The notes below the pieces were generated by a model that was given only the letters and a program-made list of their open reading frames with translations, was not told the origin of the DNA and made no database searches. The position numbers and the translations under genes were made by a program. 34,101 nucleotides of DNA, from positions 1 through 34,101 of the forward strand of contig CANPYM010000011.1 in the NCBI GenBank assembly GCA_947588685.1, given 5' to 3'. The stretch is from an uncultured Bacilli bacterium. Its GTDB lineage: Bacteria; Bacillota_I; Bacilli_A; RF39; UBA660. Positions 1 through 6,633 of the stretch are shown in pieces. The stretch's first letter is position 1; each line of letters begins with the position of its first letter.

Positions 1-437
1 ATTTGCCATTTAATGCCAATATCTTTAGGAGTATCATAGTGTTTAGGTGTATATTTAGTATGTTTCTCTTTATTAACGTTATATTTTAATTTTCTAACCA
101 CTCTAAATAAAGAACAAGCATCTCTAGAATAACCTTTTTCAGTTCTTAACTTACCATATAATTCACATAGAGATATATTTGGATTTCTTCTTATATAATT
201 TTTAATCCAATAAAGTTCTTGTTTGGTATGAGAATTTGGATGAGGAGTAAGAGGCTTATGAGATTTGTCAATTAGTGATTCTTTGTTTCCATCGAATTTT
301 TTATTCCAACGCATTAAAGAAGCTTTAGAACATTTATATCTTCTACAAACAAAAGATATAGGATTTCCGTTTCTATAAAGCAAAACGGCATAATATTTAG
401 TATTTAAAGAATGAGGATAATGTGATATACTTGTCAT
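1..437 (-). CDS. IS transposase, N-terminal part (cut by window edge)
   Basis: The minus-strand frame opens at ATG 437-435 after a good ribosome binding site (AGAAAGGA) and runs without a stop to the window edge, giving about 145 residues. The protein begins MTSISHYPHSLNTKYYAVLL and has a helix-turn-helix region (SFVCRRYKCSKASLMRWNKK) followed by a second DNA-binding-like segment (NPNISLCELYGKLR). This is the typical N-terminal half of IS3/IS481-type DDE transposases, in which an rve integrase core follows. The catalytic DDE residues would lie beyond base 1 and cannot be checked. No internal stop or frameshift is seen, so the copy may be intact. The family call rests on pattern recognition of the HTH plus linker and is fairly secure; the exact IS family is not. 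Confidence 0.8.
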   Translation of the reverse strand, partial: MTSISHYPHSLNTKYYAVLLYRNGNPISFVCRRYKCSKASLMRWNKKFDGNKESLIDKSHKPLTPHPNSHTKQELYWIKNYIRRNPNISLCELYGKLRTEKGYSRDACSLFRVVRKLKYNVNKEKHTKYTPKHYDTPKDIGIKWQ

Positions 438-527
438 AGCGATAAATCCTTTCTAGTTAAAATTTGGTTTACAAAATACATTTTAACAGATTTATCGCTT
501 TATTTGTATATTTGGGGTCTCACATCA
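438..527 (-). mobile_element. IS terminal region with fold-back inverted repeat
   Basis: The non-coding end of the IS lies upstream of the transposase. An exact 11-bp inverted repeat (AGCGATAAATC at 438-448 and GATTTATCGCT at 489-499, 40-nt spacer) abuts the start codon. The stretch GTGAGACCCC read on the minus strand near 514-523 probably marks the outer end of the element, but the other IS end and target duplication are outside the window, so the exact boundary is not determined. Confidence 0.5.
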
Positions 528-571
528 ATTGTAACACTACAAGCGTTTGGCAATTAGTTCTTAAAAAAATA

Positions 572-600
572 TTGCAAACATAAATATTTTGTGCTATAAT
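572..600 (+). promoter_or_regulatory. Promoter of the tRNA-Arg/tRNA-Pro operon
   Basis: -35 TTGCAA (572-577), 17-nt spacer, -10 TATAAT (595-600). The predicted start near 607 is just before the tRNA-Arg 5' end at 625. Confidence 0.75.
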
Positions 601-624
601 CAATCTTGTATTGATTAAAGCAAT

Positions 625-701
625 GCGCTCATAGCTCAATTGGATAGAGTGTTTGACTACGGATCAAAAGGTTGGGGGTTCGACTCCTCCTGGGCGCACC
701 A
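625..701 (+). tRNA. tRNA-Arg (anticodon ACG)
   Basis: A 77-nt cloverleaf: acceptor GCGCTCA (625-631) pairs with TGGGCGC (691-697), with a D-arm (AGCTC...GAGT), an anticodon stem TTTGA/TCAAA around loop CTACGGA, a T-loop GTTCGAC and an encoded CCA (699-701). The ACG anticodon, with A34 normally edited to inosine, reads CGU/CGC/CGA. It is co-transcribed with the tRNA-Pro 3 nt downstream. Confidence 0.95.
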
Positions 702-704
702 CTT

Positions 705-781
705 CCGGAAATGGCTCAATTTGGTAGAGCACTTGGTTTGGGACCAAGGGGTTGCAGGTTCAAATCCTGTTTTCCGGACCA
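705..781 (+). tRNA. tRNA-Pro (anticodon TGG)
   Basis: A 77-nt cloverleaf: acceptor CCGGAAA (705-711) pairs with TTTCCGG (771-777), anticodon stem CTTGG/CCAAG encloses loop TTTGGGA (anticodon TGG), T-arm GCAGG-TTCAAAT-CCTGT, CCA encoded at 779-781. UGG can read all four proline codons. A partial inverted copy lies 45 nt downstream, and proS lies 1 kb away on the other strand. Confidence 0.96.
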
Positions 782-790
782 TTTGTATTT

Positions 791-818
791 GAAGACTTCG
801 TATGAAGTCTTTTTTTAT
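791..818 (+). terminator. Rho-independent terminator of the tRNA operon
   Basis: Stem AGACTTC (793-799) / GAAGTCT (804-810), loop GTAT, followed by a run of seven T. Confidence 0.85.
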
Positions 819-825
819 TACTTTG

Positions 826-854
826 TGCAACCCCACTATGTCCCAAACCAAGTG
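826..854 (-). repeat. Inverted partial copy of tRNA-Pro
   Basis: Read on the minus strand, 854 to 826 matches the anticodon arm and variable region of the tRNA-Pro gene (about 730-756). The first 15 nt (CACTTGGTTTGGGAC) are identical; a short divergent segment with a 2-nt insertion follows, then 9 identical nt (GGGGTTGCA). There is no acceptor or T-arm, so it is not a functional tRNA. It may be a relic of integration or recombination at the tRNA. Confidence 0.75.
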
Positions 855-918
855 TCTAACTATATATAGTCCCATACGTATTCATGAGGCTATGTTTATA
901 GGAATTTGTTTAATAATA

Positions 919-1662
919 TTAAATTCGTATTTCATCATACAATTTCAAAATATCATTTTCATTTATTTCGAACATTATTCCATGATCATGTGTTTTTCCT
1001 ATATTAGGACCATTTTTATATGTCCCAATAGCAAAACATATTTTTACAATTCCGTCTTCAATTAATGAGACAAAAGTATCAAAGTCTTTCAATTGATAGA
1101 AGTTTATACTTTGATAATGAAAAAACACCGCATTGTGCTCAAACTTTCGTTCCGCATTTATAATAGCTAGATAAGTTAATTTCCTTGAAAGCTTGTCTCT
1201 TAACATATCAAAACTCCAGGAAATGTCATCACATATTAATTTACAATTTATATCTATTACAATTAATCTTATTGTTTTTGATATTCGATCTACTTTTAAT
1301 TTAAATAGATATCTATTACCAATTTTAGTAAATGACTTGGCATTAATTATTCCATTAAAAACTACAATGTCTTTGTCTTTTTTGCTTGGATAGCTAAATT
1401 TTTCTCTAATTATTTTAGTTGGGAACAATTTGTCACCATCAGGTGTTGCACAAAATAATCTTACTGGCATTTTACTGAGTTTATTTTTCGTTTTTATTTC
1501 AATTGAGCCATAGTCAGGAATTTCTAAACTATTCTCTTCTTTATTTAGTAAGTTTTCAAATGTGTAACCAATTCCTGTTGAGCCTTTTCTCATACTTTCT
1601 ACCCATCCCATTTTTTTAATTCGGGTAAAATCTTTTATTAATGCTTCCATGTCGTGTTCCAT
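919..1662 (-). CDS. MvaI/BcnI-family type II restriction endonuclease, solitary
   Basis: Predicted restriction endonuclease of 247 aa, the usual size for the monomeric MvaI/BcnI family with a MutH-like fold; known members cut CCWGG or CCSGG. The N-terminus has the family pattern GWVESMRKGSTGIGYTFE followed by a PD-(D/E)xK site: D50, then E55-I-K57 in GSIEIKTKN, with E36 preceding. The rest, including a conserved-looking HNAVFFHY segment, is consistent with the DNA-recognition half. The start at 1662 is preceded by GGAGGG; M5 is an alternative. No methyltransferase gene lies beside it: the left neighbours are tRNAs and an IS, the right neighbour is proS. Either the partner lies elsewhere or this is a solitary or relic enzyme. 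Recognition specificity cannot be read from the sequence. Family assignment is good, activity is inferred. Confidence 0.8.
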   Translation of the reverse strand: MEHDMEALIKDFTRIKKMGWVESMRKGSTGIGYTFENLLNKEENSLEIPDYGSIEIKTKNKLSKMPVRLFCATPDGDKLFPTKIIREKFSYPSKKDKDIVVFNGIINAKSFTKIGNRYLFKLKVDRISKTIRLIVIDINCKLICDDISWSFDMLRDKLSRKLTYLAIINAERKFEHNAVFFHYQSINFYQLKDFDTFVSLIEDGIVKICFAIGTYKNGPNIGKTHDHGIMFEINENDILKLYDEIRI

Positions 1663-1764
1663 AAAATCCCTCCTATAATAATATTATTTAAAAACATTAC
1701 TTTTCCTTTTTTCTTTTTCAAACAATTTAATAATTTACTAATTTTAACAATTTCACGTGGACAC

Positions 1765-1796
1765 ATAAAAAAGGAAAATCTTAATAAGATTTTCCC
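1765..1796 (-). terminator. Terminator of proS
   Basis: Minus-strand stem GGAAAATCTTA (1795-1785) / TAAGATTTTCC (1783-1773) followed by six T; the hairpin overlaps the proS stop codon. Confidence 0.85.
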
Positions 1797-3220
1797 CAGT
1801 AAACCATATGTTTTGCATCTTTACCACAACATACACATTTATCACTAAGATGTTCCTCTTCGAATGGTATGCAACGGCTTGAAGCTCCACCAGTCATTGC
1901 TTTTATTTCTTCTTCACATTCTTTACTACCACACCACATAGCTTTTGCGAAACCTTGTTTAGTGTTAAATATGTCGATCATTTCTTCTTTTGTAGTGGCA
2001 GCATATATATGCTCGTCAAGAAAAGCTTTTGCGCGATTATACATATCTTTTTGCATTTGTTCAAGTATTTGTGGCAATTTTTCGCCCAATTCATTAATTG
2101 CCACAACGATTTTTTCTCTTGTATCGCGACGAACAACGACAACCTGATTGTTTTCTATATCTTTTGGACCAATCTCAATTCTAACAGGAATTCCTTGAAT
2201 TTCTTGTTCACTAAACTTCCAACCTGGTGTTTTATCCGAGTAGTCATATTTAACTTTAAGACCAGCTTCTTTAACTATATTTACTATTTCATCAGCTTTT
2301 TCAAGAACACCATCTTTATGTTGTGCAATAGGTATAACCATTACTTGCGTTGGCGCAATTCTTGGGGGTAATACCAGTCCACTATCATCACCATGAACCA
2401 TTATAATAGCACCGATTATTCTTGTTGATAGTCCCCATGATGTTTCATTTGGCACTTCTAATTCGTTGTCTTTATTTAAAAACTTTATGCCATATGCCCC
2501 TGCGAAGCCATCACCAAAAAAGTGGCTTGTTCCTGATTGTAAAGCTTTACCATCGTGCATCATCGCTTCAATGGTATAAGTGTCTTTAGCTCCAGCAAAT
2601 TTTTCACTTTCCGTTTTCCTTCCACAAATAAGTGGAATAGCTAAATCTTCGGTTACAAAATCATAATATACTTTTAACATCATTTGTGTTCTTTCTTCAG
2701 CCTCTTTAGCACTAGCGTGAAGCGTGTGTCCCTCTTGCCATAAGAATTCGCGTGATCTTAAAAATGGACGCGTTGTTTTTTCCCAACGTAAGACTGAACA
2801 CCATTGATTATATAGTTTTGGCAAGTCACGATATGATTTAACAACTTTAGACCAGTGATCACAAAATAACGTTTCTGATGTTGGTCTAATGCATAATTTT
2901 TCTTCTAATTCTTCATTCCCACCTTTTGTAACCCAAGCAACTTCAGGGGCAAATCCTTCAACGTGATCTTTTTCCTTTTGAAGTAAACTTTCTGGTATTA
3001 ACATAGGTAGATAGACATTTTCAACACCGGTATCTTTAAATCTTTTATCCAAGGCGTTTTTAATGTTTTCCCAAATAGCATATCCATTTGGTTGATAAAT
3101 AAGACATCCTTTTACTGAAGTATAATCGCATAATTCGGCTTCTTTTACAACATCAGTATACCATTGTGCGAAATCGACATCACGCGCAGTTATGTCTTTT
3201 ACTAATTTTTCTTTTGTCAT
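1781..3220 (-). CDS. proS: Prolyl-tRNA synthetase, short archaeal/eukaryote-type
   Basis: Class II aminoacyl-tRNA synthetase that charges tRNA-Pro. At about 479 aa it is the archaeal-type form: it lacks the large INS editing domain of the 560-570 aa bacterial type. Motif 2 is visible as [17 protein letters not shown] and motif 3 lies in [20 protein letters not shown]. An anticodon-binding domain follows, then a C-terminal domain with four cysteines (CGSKEC ... KCVCC) that can bind zinc, and the terminal tyrosine typical of this subgroup. The ORF extends to 3235, but the ATG at 3220 is preferred because it follows GGAAGGG; the upstream ATG has no such site. A long structured leader precedes it (see 3260-3451), suggesting control by attenuation. 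The matching tRNA-Pro gene is in the same window. Confidence 0.97.
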   Translation of the reverse strand: MTKEKLVKDITARDVDFAQWYTDVVKEAELCDYTSVKGCLIYQPNGYAIWENIKNALDKRFKDTGVENVYLPMLIPESLLQKEKDHVEGFAPEVAWVTKGGNEELEEKLCIRPTSETLFCDHWSKVVKSYRDLPKLYNQWCSVLRWEKTTRPFLRSREFLWQEGHTLHASAKEAEERTQMMLKVYYDFVTEDLAIPLICGRKTESEKFAGAKDTYTIEAMMHDGKALQSGTSHFFGDGFAGAYGIKFLNKDNELEVPNETSWGLSTRIIGAIIMVHGDDSGLVLPPRIAPTQVMVIPIAQHKDGVLEKADEIVNIVKEAGLKVKYDYSDKTPGWKFSEQEIQGIPVRIEIGPKDIENNQVVVVRRDTREKIVVAINELGEKLPQILEQMQKDMYNRAKAFLDEHIYAATTKEEMIDIFNTKQGFAKAMWCGSKECEEEIKAMTGGASSRCIPFEEEHLSDKCVCCGKDAKHMVYWGKSY

Positions 3221-3259
3221 AATAATCCCTTCCATACAAATAAATATATTAAATTATAC

Positions 3260-3350
3260 GCTAATAATTATATTTGGTCTCTCCAAAAAGGCTTTCAAAT
3301 TGATATTTGATTTGACCTTAATAAAAGCCATTTAACTGTTTTTAGCGTTA
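3260..3350 (-). promoter_or_regulatory. Structured proS leader with terminator-like hairpin
   Basis: On the minus strand, ACGCTAA (3350-3344) can pair with TTAGCGT (3266-3260) and encloses two hairpins. One is GGCTTT/AAAGCC, extended by CAAAT/ATTTG and followed by five T, resembling an intrinsic terminator. The other is TTTGG-AGAGA-CCAAA. Together they form a possible three-way junction about 40 nt ahead of the proS start. No T-box antiterminator consensus is present. Structure predicted by eye; function inferred. Confidence 0.4.
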
Positions 3351-3358
3351 AAATAAAG

Positions 3359-3400
3359 TTAAATTATTTGCGGTCGCTTATATATTGCATAGCTTGTCAT
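3359..3400 (-). CDS. Possible 13-residue leader peptide upstream of proS
   Basis: ATG at 3400 with GGAG eight bases upstream opens a 13-codon frame MTSYAIYKRPQII ending in TAA. It has consecutive CGA (Arg) and CCG (Pro) codons, unusual in such AT-rich DNA, so ribosome pausing on proline shortage could affect the hairpins that follow. It lies just downstream of a good promoter (3423-3451). With only one Pro codon, the leader-peptide role is speculative. Confidence 0.35.
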   Translation of the reverse strand: MTSYAIYKRPQII

Positions 3401-3422
3401 ACTATCACTCCAGTGTGTCTAT

Positions 3423-3451
3423 AGTTTATCATACATAAATATATAAGTCAA
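3423..3451 (-). promoter_or_regulatory. Predicted promoter of the proS transcript
   Basis: Minus strand: -35 TTGACT (3451-3446), 17-nt spacer, -10 TAAACT (3428-3423) preceded by TG (extended -10). Start near 3416 would give a leader of about 195 nt before proS. A second TATAAT-like box near 3258 could provide a shorter transcript. Confidence 0.55.
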
Positions 3452-3452
3452 A

Positions 3453-3624
3453 GCATCATAATGTCTGAATTAAGATACATAAATTAAAATGTATTAATGA
3501 AAACACGTAGTATTATATACAACAAAACATACAAATTATGAAATTATCCTAAAATCATAAATTTAAATCAAATATAAGCAAAAGAGATTTAAAGATACAC
3601 AACCTAAAACTTAAAATCTGTAAT
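3453..3624. other. AT-rich intergenic DNA, no gene seen
   Basis: The central part of the proS/hipA-like divergent region is strongly AT-rich. I see no ORF with a ribosome binding site, no terminator and no clear repeat in it. Confidence 0.6.
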
Positions 3625-3652
3625 TTGACTTTTTAAAAAATTATGTTAATAT
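3625..3652 (+). promoter_or_regulatory. Promoter of the HipA-like pair
   Basis: -35 TTGACT (3625-3630), 16-nt spacer, -10 TAATAT (3647-3652), 28 nt before the GTG start at 3681. Confidence 0.7.
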
Positions 3653-3680
3653 AGTTATCCAAGAAAAAGGGGGTGGAAGT

Positions 3681-4580
3681 GTGATTTATAATATTAGGTT
3701 AAATGCCCGTAAAATTAAAAAGTATGGACCGGTTTGTAAATTAAGTCGTGATGTTGTTCATACATATGTTGATATTGACGAGGCATTGTTAATTGAAAAA
3801 GACTCGTGGTTTTATATTGACTCGACAGCTAATTTCTTTAAAGAAAGAAATGATGCAAGACTTGCTTGTGAGTGCCTTTCCCAAGCTTATGCAGAAGCTT
3901 TAGGTGCTGAAAGTGCTAGTTATTCTGTCGTAACTTTAAATGAACGCACGGGTCTTTTGTCGCCTAATTTTCAAAATAGGGATAAATATCAATACTTTGA
4001 TTTATGTGAATTATATAAATTACTTCCATCTTTCCCTAAAACGTACAATAGCTACACATTAAAAAAGATTTTTGAAACATTTGCTTATTACTTTGATGCG
4101 GATATGAGACTTGTGCTAGAAAAGGAAATTATCAAGCGATACGTTTTTGATTGGTATACTCATCAATTAGATGGTAATCCACGTAATAATAATTTCCGTT
4201 TAAATAAAGAAACTAACCGACTAGAACTTGGTCCATTATTTGACCGCGAGCAATCATTTGGTATTAATAGAAATGGTGAGCTTGACGACGAGGCTTTGGG
4301 AATATGGGTTCCGGCCATCCCATATGAAGATTTAGATTTTAAGTCTAATCCATATCTTTTTGAGGGTTTAGATGCTAATATAGTGTCTCTTCTTTTAGAT
4401 TATCCTGAAGCTACTATAGAAGCATTAAATTGGATAACATCAATTGATGTTGATCGTGTTTTAGATGATTTTGTAACTCGTGATGAAGGAATAATTTTAC
4501 CTGAAGCAACCCTTGGATATTTAAAAAAGATGGCTGAAGAAAAAAATAAAGAGAAAGAAAAAATAATGCAATTAGCATAG
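3681..4580 (+). CDS. HipA/CtkA-like kinase-fold protein, paralog 1
   Basis: A 299-aa protein that starts with GTG at 3681 after a very strong ribosome binding site (AAGGGGGTGG). No family is certain, but the C-terminal half resembles HipA_C kinases. HQLDGNPRNN carries D164 and N169, matching the HipA catalytic Asp plus the metal-binding Asn five residues later. LGPLFDREQSFG carries D188, matching the DFG-like metal Asp about 23 residues downstream. The N-terminal half (WFYIDSTANFFK ... CECLSQAYAEALG ... LLSPNF) resembles the HipA N-lobe, but the usual phosphate-binding Lys after the WxY segment is not obvious. Size fits CtkA-like proteins without the HipB-contacting N-domain, and no HipB-type HTH gene is adjacent. 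The next gene is a paralog 9 nt downstream. It could be an active Ser/Thr kinase or a pseudokinase. Confidence 0.6.
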   Translation: MIYNIRLNARKIKKYGPVCKLSRDVVHTYVDIDEALLIEKDSWFYIDSTANFFKERNDARLACECLSQAYAEALGAESASYSVVTLNERTGLLSPNFQNRDKYQYFDLCELYKLLPSFPKTYNSYTLKKIFETFAYYFDADMRLVLEKEIIKRYVFDWYTHQLDGNPRNNNFRLNKETNRLELGPLFDREQSFGINRNGELDDEALGIWVPAIPYEDLDFKSNPYLFEGLDANIVSLLLDYPEATIEALNWITSIDVDRVLDDFVTRDEGIILPEATLGYLKKMAEEKNKEKEKIMQLA

Positions 4581-4589
4581 AGGTTAATT

Positions 4590-5540
4590 ATGATATACAA
4601 TATAAACATTAATAAGAAATATATAGCAAAAGTAGTTGATCCGGCTAGGTTAACTTATGACCAAGTTAAAAAAAGCGTTGCTATTTCTCATAAGCTTTAT
4701 CGTGAAAAACCAGATTGGTATATTGTTAATAATTTTGTTCAATATTTTAAAACACATAAAGATGCTCGCTTTGTTGGTGAACTATTATCTAAAGACGTTA
4801 TTTCCTTAGTTGGAGGTTCATTCCATTTGGCGCCAGCTGAATATAAACCTGTTATCTTAACTGAACATCATACCAAAAAGATGACATTAGAAAGAGTCGG
4901 TTTATTATCACCTAATATTCAAAGTTCTGAACTTAATTATTGTGATTTAACAACTCTGCACAATTTGTTCTATGATTTGCCACGTCAACACAATGCTTTT
5001 ACAATCAAAGGATTATTAGAAGTACTCAGTAGGCATGATATTCCTAATTATGATGAACTAAAGTTGCAAATTATTGCTACTTATGTAATAGATTGGTTTA
5101 CACATCAATTGGATCGTAATTCATGCAATTTATTGTTTGAATATGATGATTTATCATTTGATGATGCGCCTAATGTTCGCTTAGCGCGTCTAATTGATAA
5201 CGAATCTTCATTTGCTGTTTCATCTAATGGGGTTATCGATAGTGAATATCAACGCTTATGGATTCCGGCCATACCTTATAGTCGATTAGAATTTAAAGAT
5301 CATCCTGAAAAATTTGATGGATTAGATTATAACATATCCGAGTTAATACTTGATTATCCCGAAGAAGTTGGTGCGGTTATAAATATATTATGTGTAACGG
5401 ATTTTAACCCTGCTTTGGAAAAATATGCTCCAAGTTATAATGCCGGTATTTCTGTTGGCGATGATTGTATTTCTTTCTTAAAATCATTTATTGATGAAAA
5501 AAAGGAAGAGGCTAGTAAAATAAAAAGTCTACAGTTTTAA
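4590..5540 (+). CDS. HipA/CtkA-like kinase-fold protein, paralog 2
   Basis: A 316-aa paralog of the preceding protein: both begin MIYNI and share WxYI, FKxxxDAR, ERxGLLSPN or RTGLLSPN, DWxTHQLD and IWVPAIPY-like segments. The putative catalytic residues are kept: D175 and N180 in HQLDRNSCN, D203 in LIDNESSFA. The spacing between the two Asp is longer (28) because of an acidic insertion (YDDLSFDDA). The N-lobe Lys is again not evident. It starts with ATG after AGAGG, 9 nt behind paralog 1, so the two are probably one transcript. A terminator overlaps the stop. Function unknown; kinase fold inferred from motif order. Confidence 0.6.
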   Translation: MIYNININKKYIAKVVDPARLTYDQVKKSVAISHKLYREKPDWYIVNNFVQYFKTHKDARFVGELLSKDVISLVGGSFHLAPAEYKPVILTEHHTKKMTLERVGLLSPNIQSSELNYCDLTTLHNLFYDLPRQHNAFTIKGLLEVLSRHDIPNYDELKLQIIATYVIDWFTHQLDRNSCNLLFEYDDLSFDDAPNVRLARLIDNESSFAVSSNGVIDSEYQRLWIPAIPYSRLEFKDHPEKFDGLDYNISELILDYPEEVGAVINILCVTDFNPALEKYAPSYNAGISVGDDCISFLKSFIDEKKEEASKIKSLQF

Positions 5541-5556
5541 TTGTAGACTTTTCTAT
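5523..5556 (+). terminator. Terminator of the HipA-like pair
   Basis: Stem AAAAGTCTACA (5523-5533) / TGTAGACTTTT (5542-5552); it overlaps the stop codon of paralog 2. Confidence 0.8.
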
Positions 5557-5649
5557 TAACAACTATAATATTACTTAAAATAATATTGTATTCGTATTAG
5601 AAACACTATCAATCTGAAGTATTTATAGTTTATATTTGGATAGAATATA

Positions 5650-5680
5650 TAAAAGAAAGACGATTAATTCGTCTTTTTTA
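5650..5680. terminator. Bidirectional terminator
   Basis: Stem AAAGACGA (5656-5663) / TCGTCTTT (5669-5676), T-rich on both sides. It sits at the stop of the Nudix gene and also faces the convergent HipA-like pair. Confidence 0.75.
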
Positions 5681-6128
5681 GATATCTTTCTAATCGATTG
5701 ATAAAGAATAATTGTTTAGGATTAATAATTTTTTTAGCTTCATCGATGTCAAACCATTCTGCTTTATCCATCTCTGGAAACTGTCTAATAATACCTGACC
5801 CTTTTGGAAATTCGCGACTAAAGAAGTTACTTTGAAAGTTAGAGTTATCTACATCTTGCTCTTTTGTGAAAATAATAACAAGTTTGTGATTACTAACTTT
5901 TTTACTTGCTAAATACGTTATAGGAGGTTGAATAGATATTCCGGTTTCTTCCTGAAACTCTCTTCTAGCACAATCGATGATCTTTTCGTCTTGATTAATC
6001 TCGCCTTTAGGAATAGACCAAGCACCGACATTGATATTTTGCCAAAAGGGACCTCCCATATGCGCTAAAAAGATTTGGTATTTTTGTTCTTTTTTTCTAT
6101 AAATTAATATCCCGGCACTTCGTTTCAT
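5664..6128 (-). CDS. Nudix hydrolase
   Basis: A 154-aa protein with a full Nudix box at residues 42-64: G42, E48, R56-E57, E60-E61, G63, the Mg-binding loop that hydrolyses nucleoside diphosphate-linked substrates. WSIPKGE leads into the box. The segment FPEMDKAEWFDIDEAKKII is the usual C-terminal part of small house-cleaning Nudix enzymes. Substrate cannot be told from sequence. ATG 6128 follows GAGGTGAG, with its own promoter at 6147-6175. It is divergent from the cad operon. Confidence 0.93.
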   Translation of the reverse strand: MKRSAGILIYRKKEQKYQIFLAHMGGPFWQNINVGAWSIPKGEINQDEKIIDCARREFQEETGISIQPPITYLASKKVSNHKLVIIFTKEQDVDNSNFQSNFFSREFPKGSGIIRQFPEMDKAEWFDIDEAKKIINPKQLFFINRLERYLKKTN

Positions 6129-6146
6129 TATCTCACCTCACTTTAA

Positions 6147-6175
6147 AAATTACGCTTTTATATGGCTCTTGTCAA
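6147..6175 (-). promoter_or_regulatory. Promoter of the Nudix gene
   Basis: Minus strand: -35 TTGACA (6175-6170), 17-nt spacer, -10 TAATTT (6152-6147). Confidence 0.65.
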
Positions 6176-6212
6176 TATTTATGCAATTTTGAAGACTATT
6201 TTATATACATAA

Positions 6213-6241
6213 TTGACAAAATTATTAATCAAGCATATAAT
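6213..6241 (+). promoter_or_regulatory. Promoter of the cadC-cadA operon
   Basis: Consensus sigma-A promoter: TTGACA (6213-6218), 17-nt spacer, TATAAT (6236-6241). The operator lies 4 nt downstream. Confidence 0.85.
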
Positions 6242-6245
6242 TTAA

Positions 6246-6270
6246 TATATGAACAAATATTCAAATGATA
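6246..6270 (+). promoter_or_regulatory. ArsR/SmtB-type operator
   Basis: Imperfect inverted repeat centred on TGAACAAATATTCA (6250-6263), flanked by AT-rich arms. It matches the 12-2-12 operator of CadC/CzrA/SmtB repressors. Its position over the start region of the regulator's own transcript implies autorepression relieved by metal. Confidence 0.75.
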
Positions 6271-6282
6271 AGGAGGATATGA

Positions 6283-6633
6283 ATGGAAGATACATGTGAA
6301 AATACCATTATCCATACGGAAGTTGTTAATAAGGTTAAAGAAAAAATGTTAGATGATGATAAATTAATCGATTTGGCTGAATTATTTAAAGTGTTTGGCG
6401 ATTCAACTAGAATGAAGATTATTTGCGCTTTACTTCAAAGTGAGTTATGTGTTTGCGATTTAGCAAGTGTTATTGGCTCAACTGTTTCGGCTGTATCTCA
6501 TCAACTTAGATTACTTAAGCAATCAAAATTAGTTAAATATCGTAAAGATGGCAAAACGGTATATTATTCCTTAGATGATAATCATATATATGAAATATTT
6601 AAAAAGGGGTGTGAACACCTTGAAGAAATGTAA
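6283..6633 (+). CDS. cadC: Metal-sensing ArsR/SmtB repressor, CadC-like
   Basis: A 116-aa winged-helix repressor expected to bind the operator at 6246-6270 and release it on heavy-metal binding. The recognition helix is SAVSHQLRLLKQSKLV. The CadC alpha3N cysteines are present: ELCVCDL with C56 and C58, plus an N-terminal C5 in DTCE. The alpha5 site of the SmtB/CzrA type is complete as well: D99-x-H101, H112 and E115. It therefore carries both known metal-site types. ATG 6283 follows AAGGAGG. The gene overlaps the ATPase by 14 nt, fitting a Cd/Pb/Zn sensor for the pump. The preferred metal is inferred. Confidence 0.92.
   Translation: MEDTCENTIIHTEVVNKVKEKMLDDDKLIDLAELFKVFGDSTRMKIICALLQSELCVCDLASVIGSTVSAVSHQLRLLKQSKLVKYRKDGKTVYYSLDDNHIYEIFKKGCEHLEEM

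Noticed and set aside
657-875. A 72-aa frame on the minus strand across the tRNA genes (contains GFEPATPWS)
   Set aside because: It is the familiar false protein produced by translating antisense to tRNA genes; no ribosome binding site.
1955-2371. Plus-strand 138-aa frame inside proS and other long opposite-strand frames
   Set aside because: Shadows of real genes in AT-rich DNA, without ribosome binding sites or protein-like composition.
3401-3425. Imperfect palindrome ACTAT-CACT...AGTG...ATAGT as an operator
   Set aside because: It coincides with the leader-peptide ribosome binding site and the region after the promoter; there is no regulator gene nearby to support it, so left out as a separate feature.
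3236-3451. T-box riboswitch before proS
   Set aside because: No AGGGTGG-ACCGCG-type antiterminator sequence on either strand; the leader structure is different.
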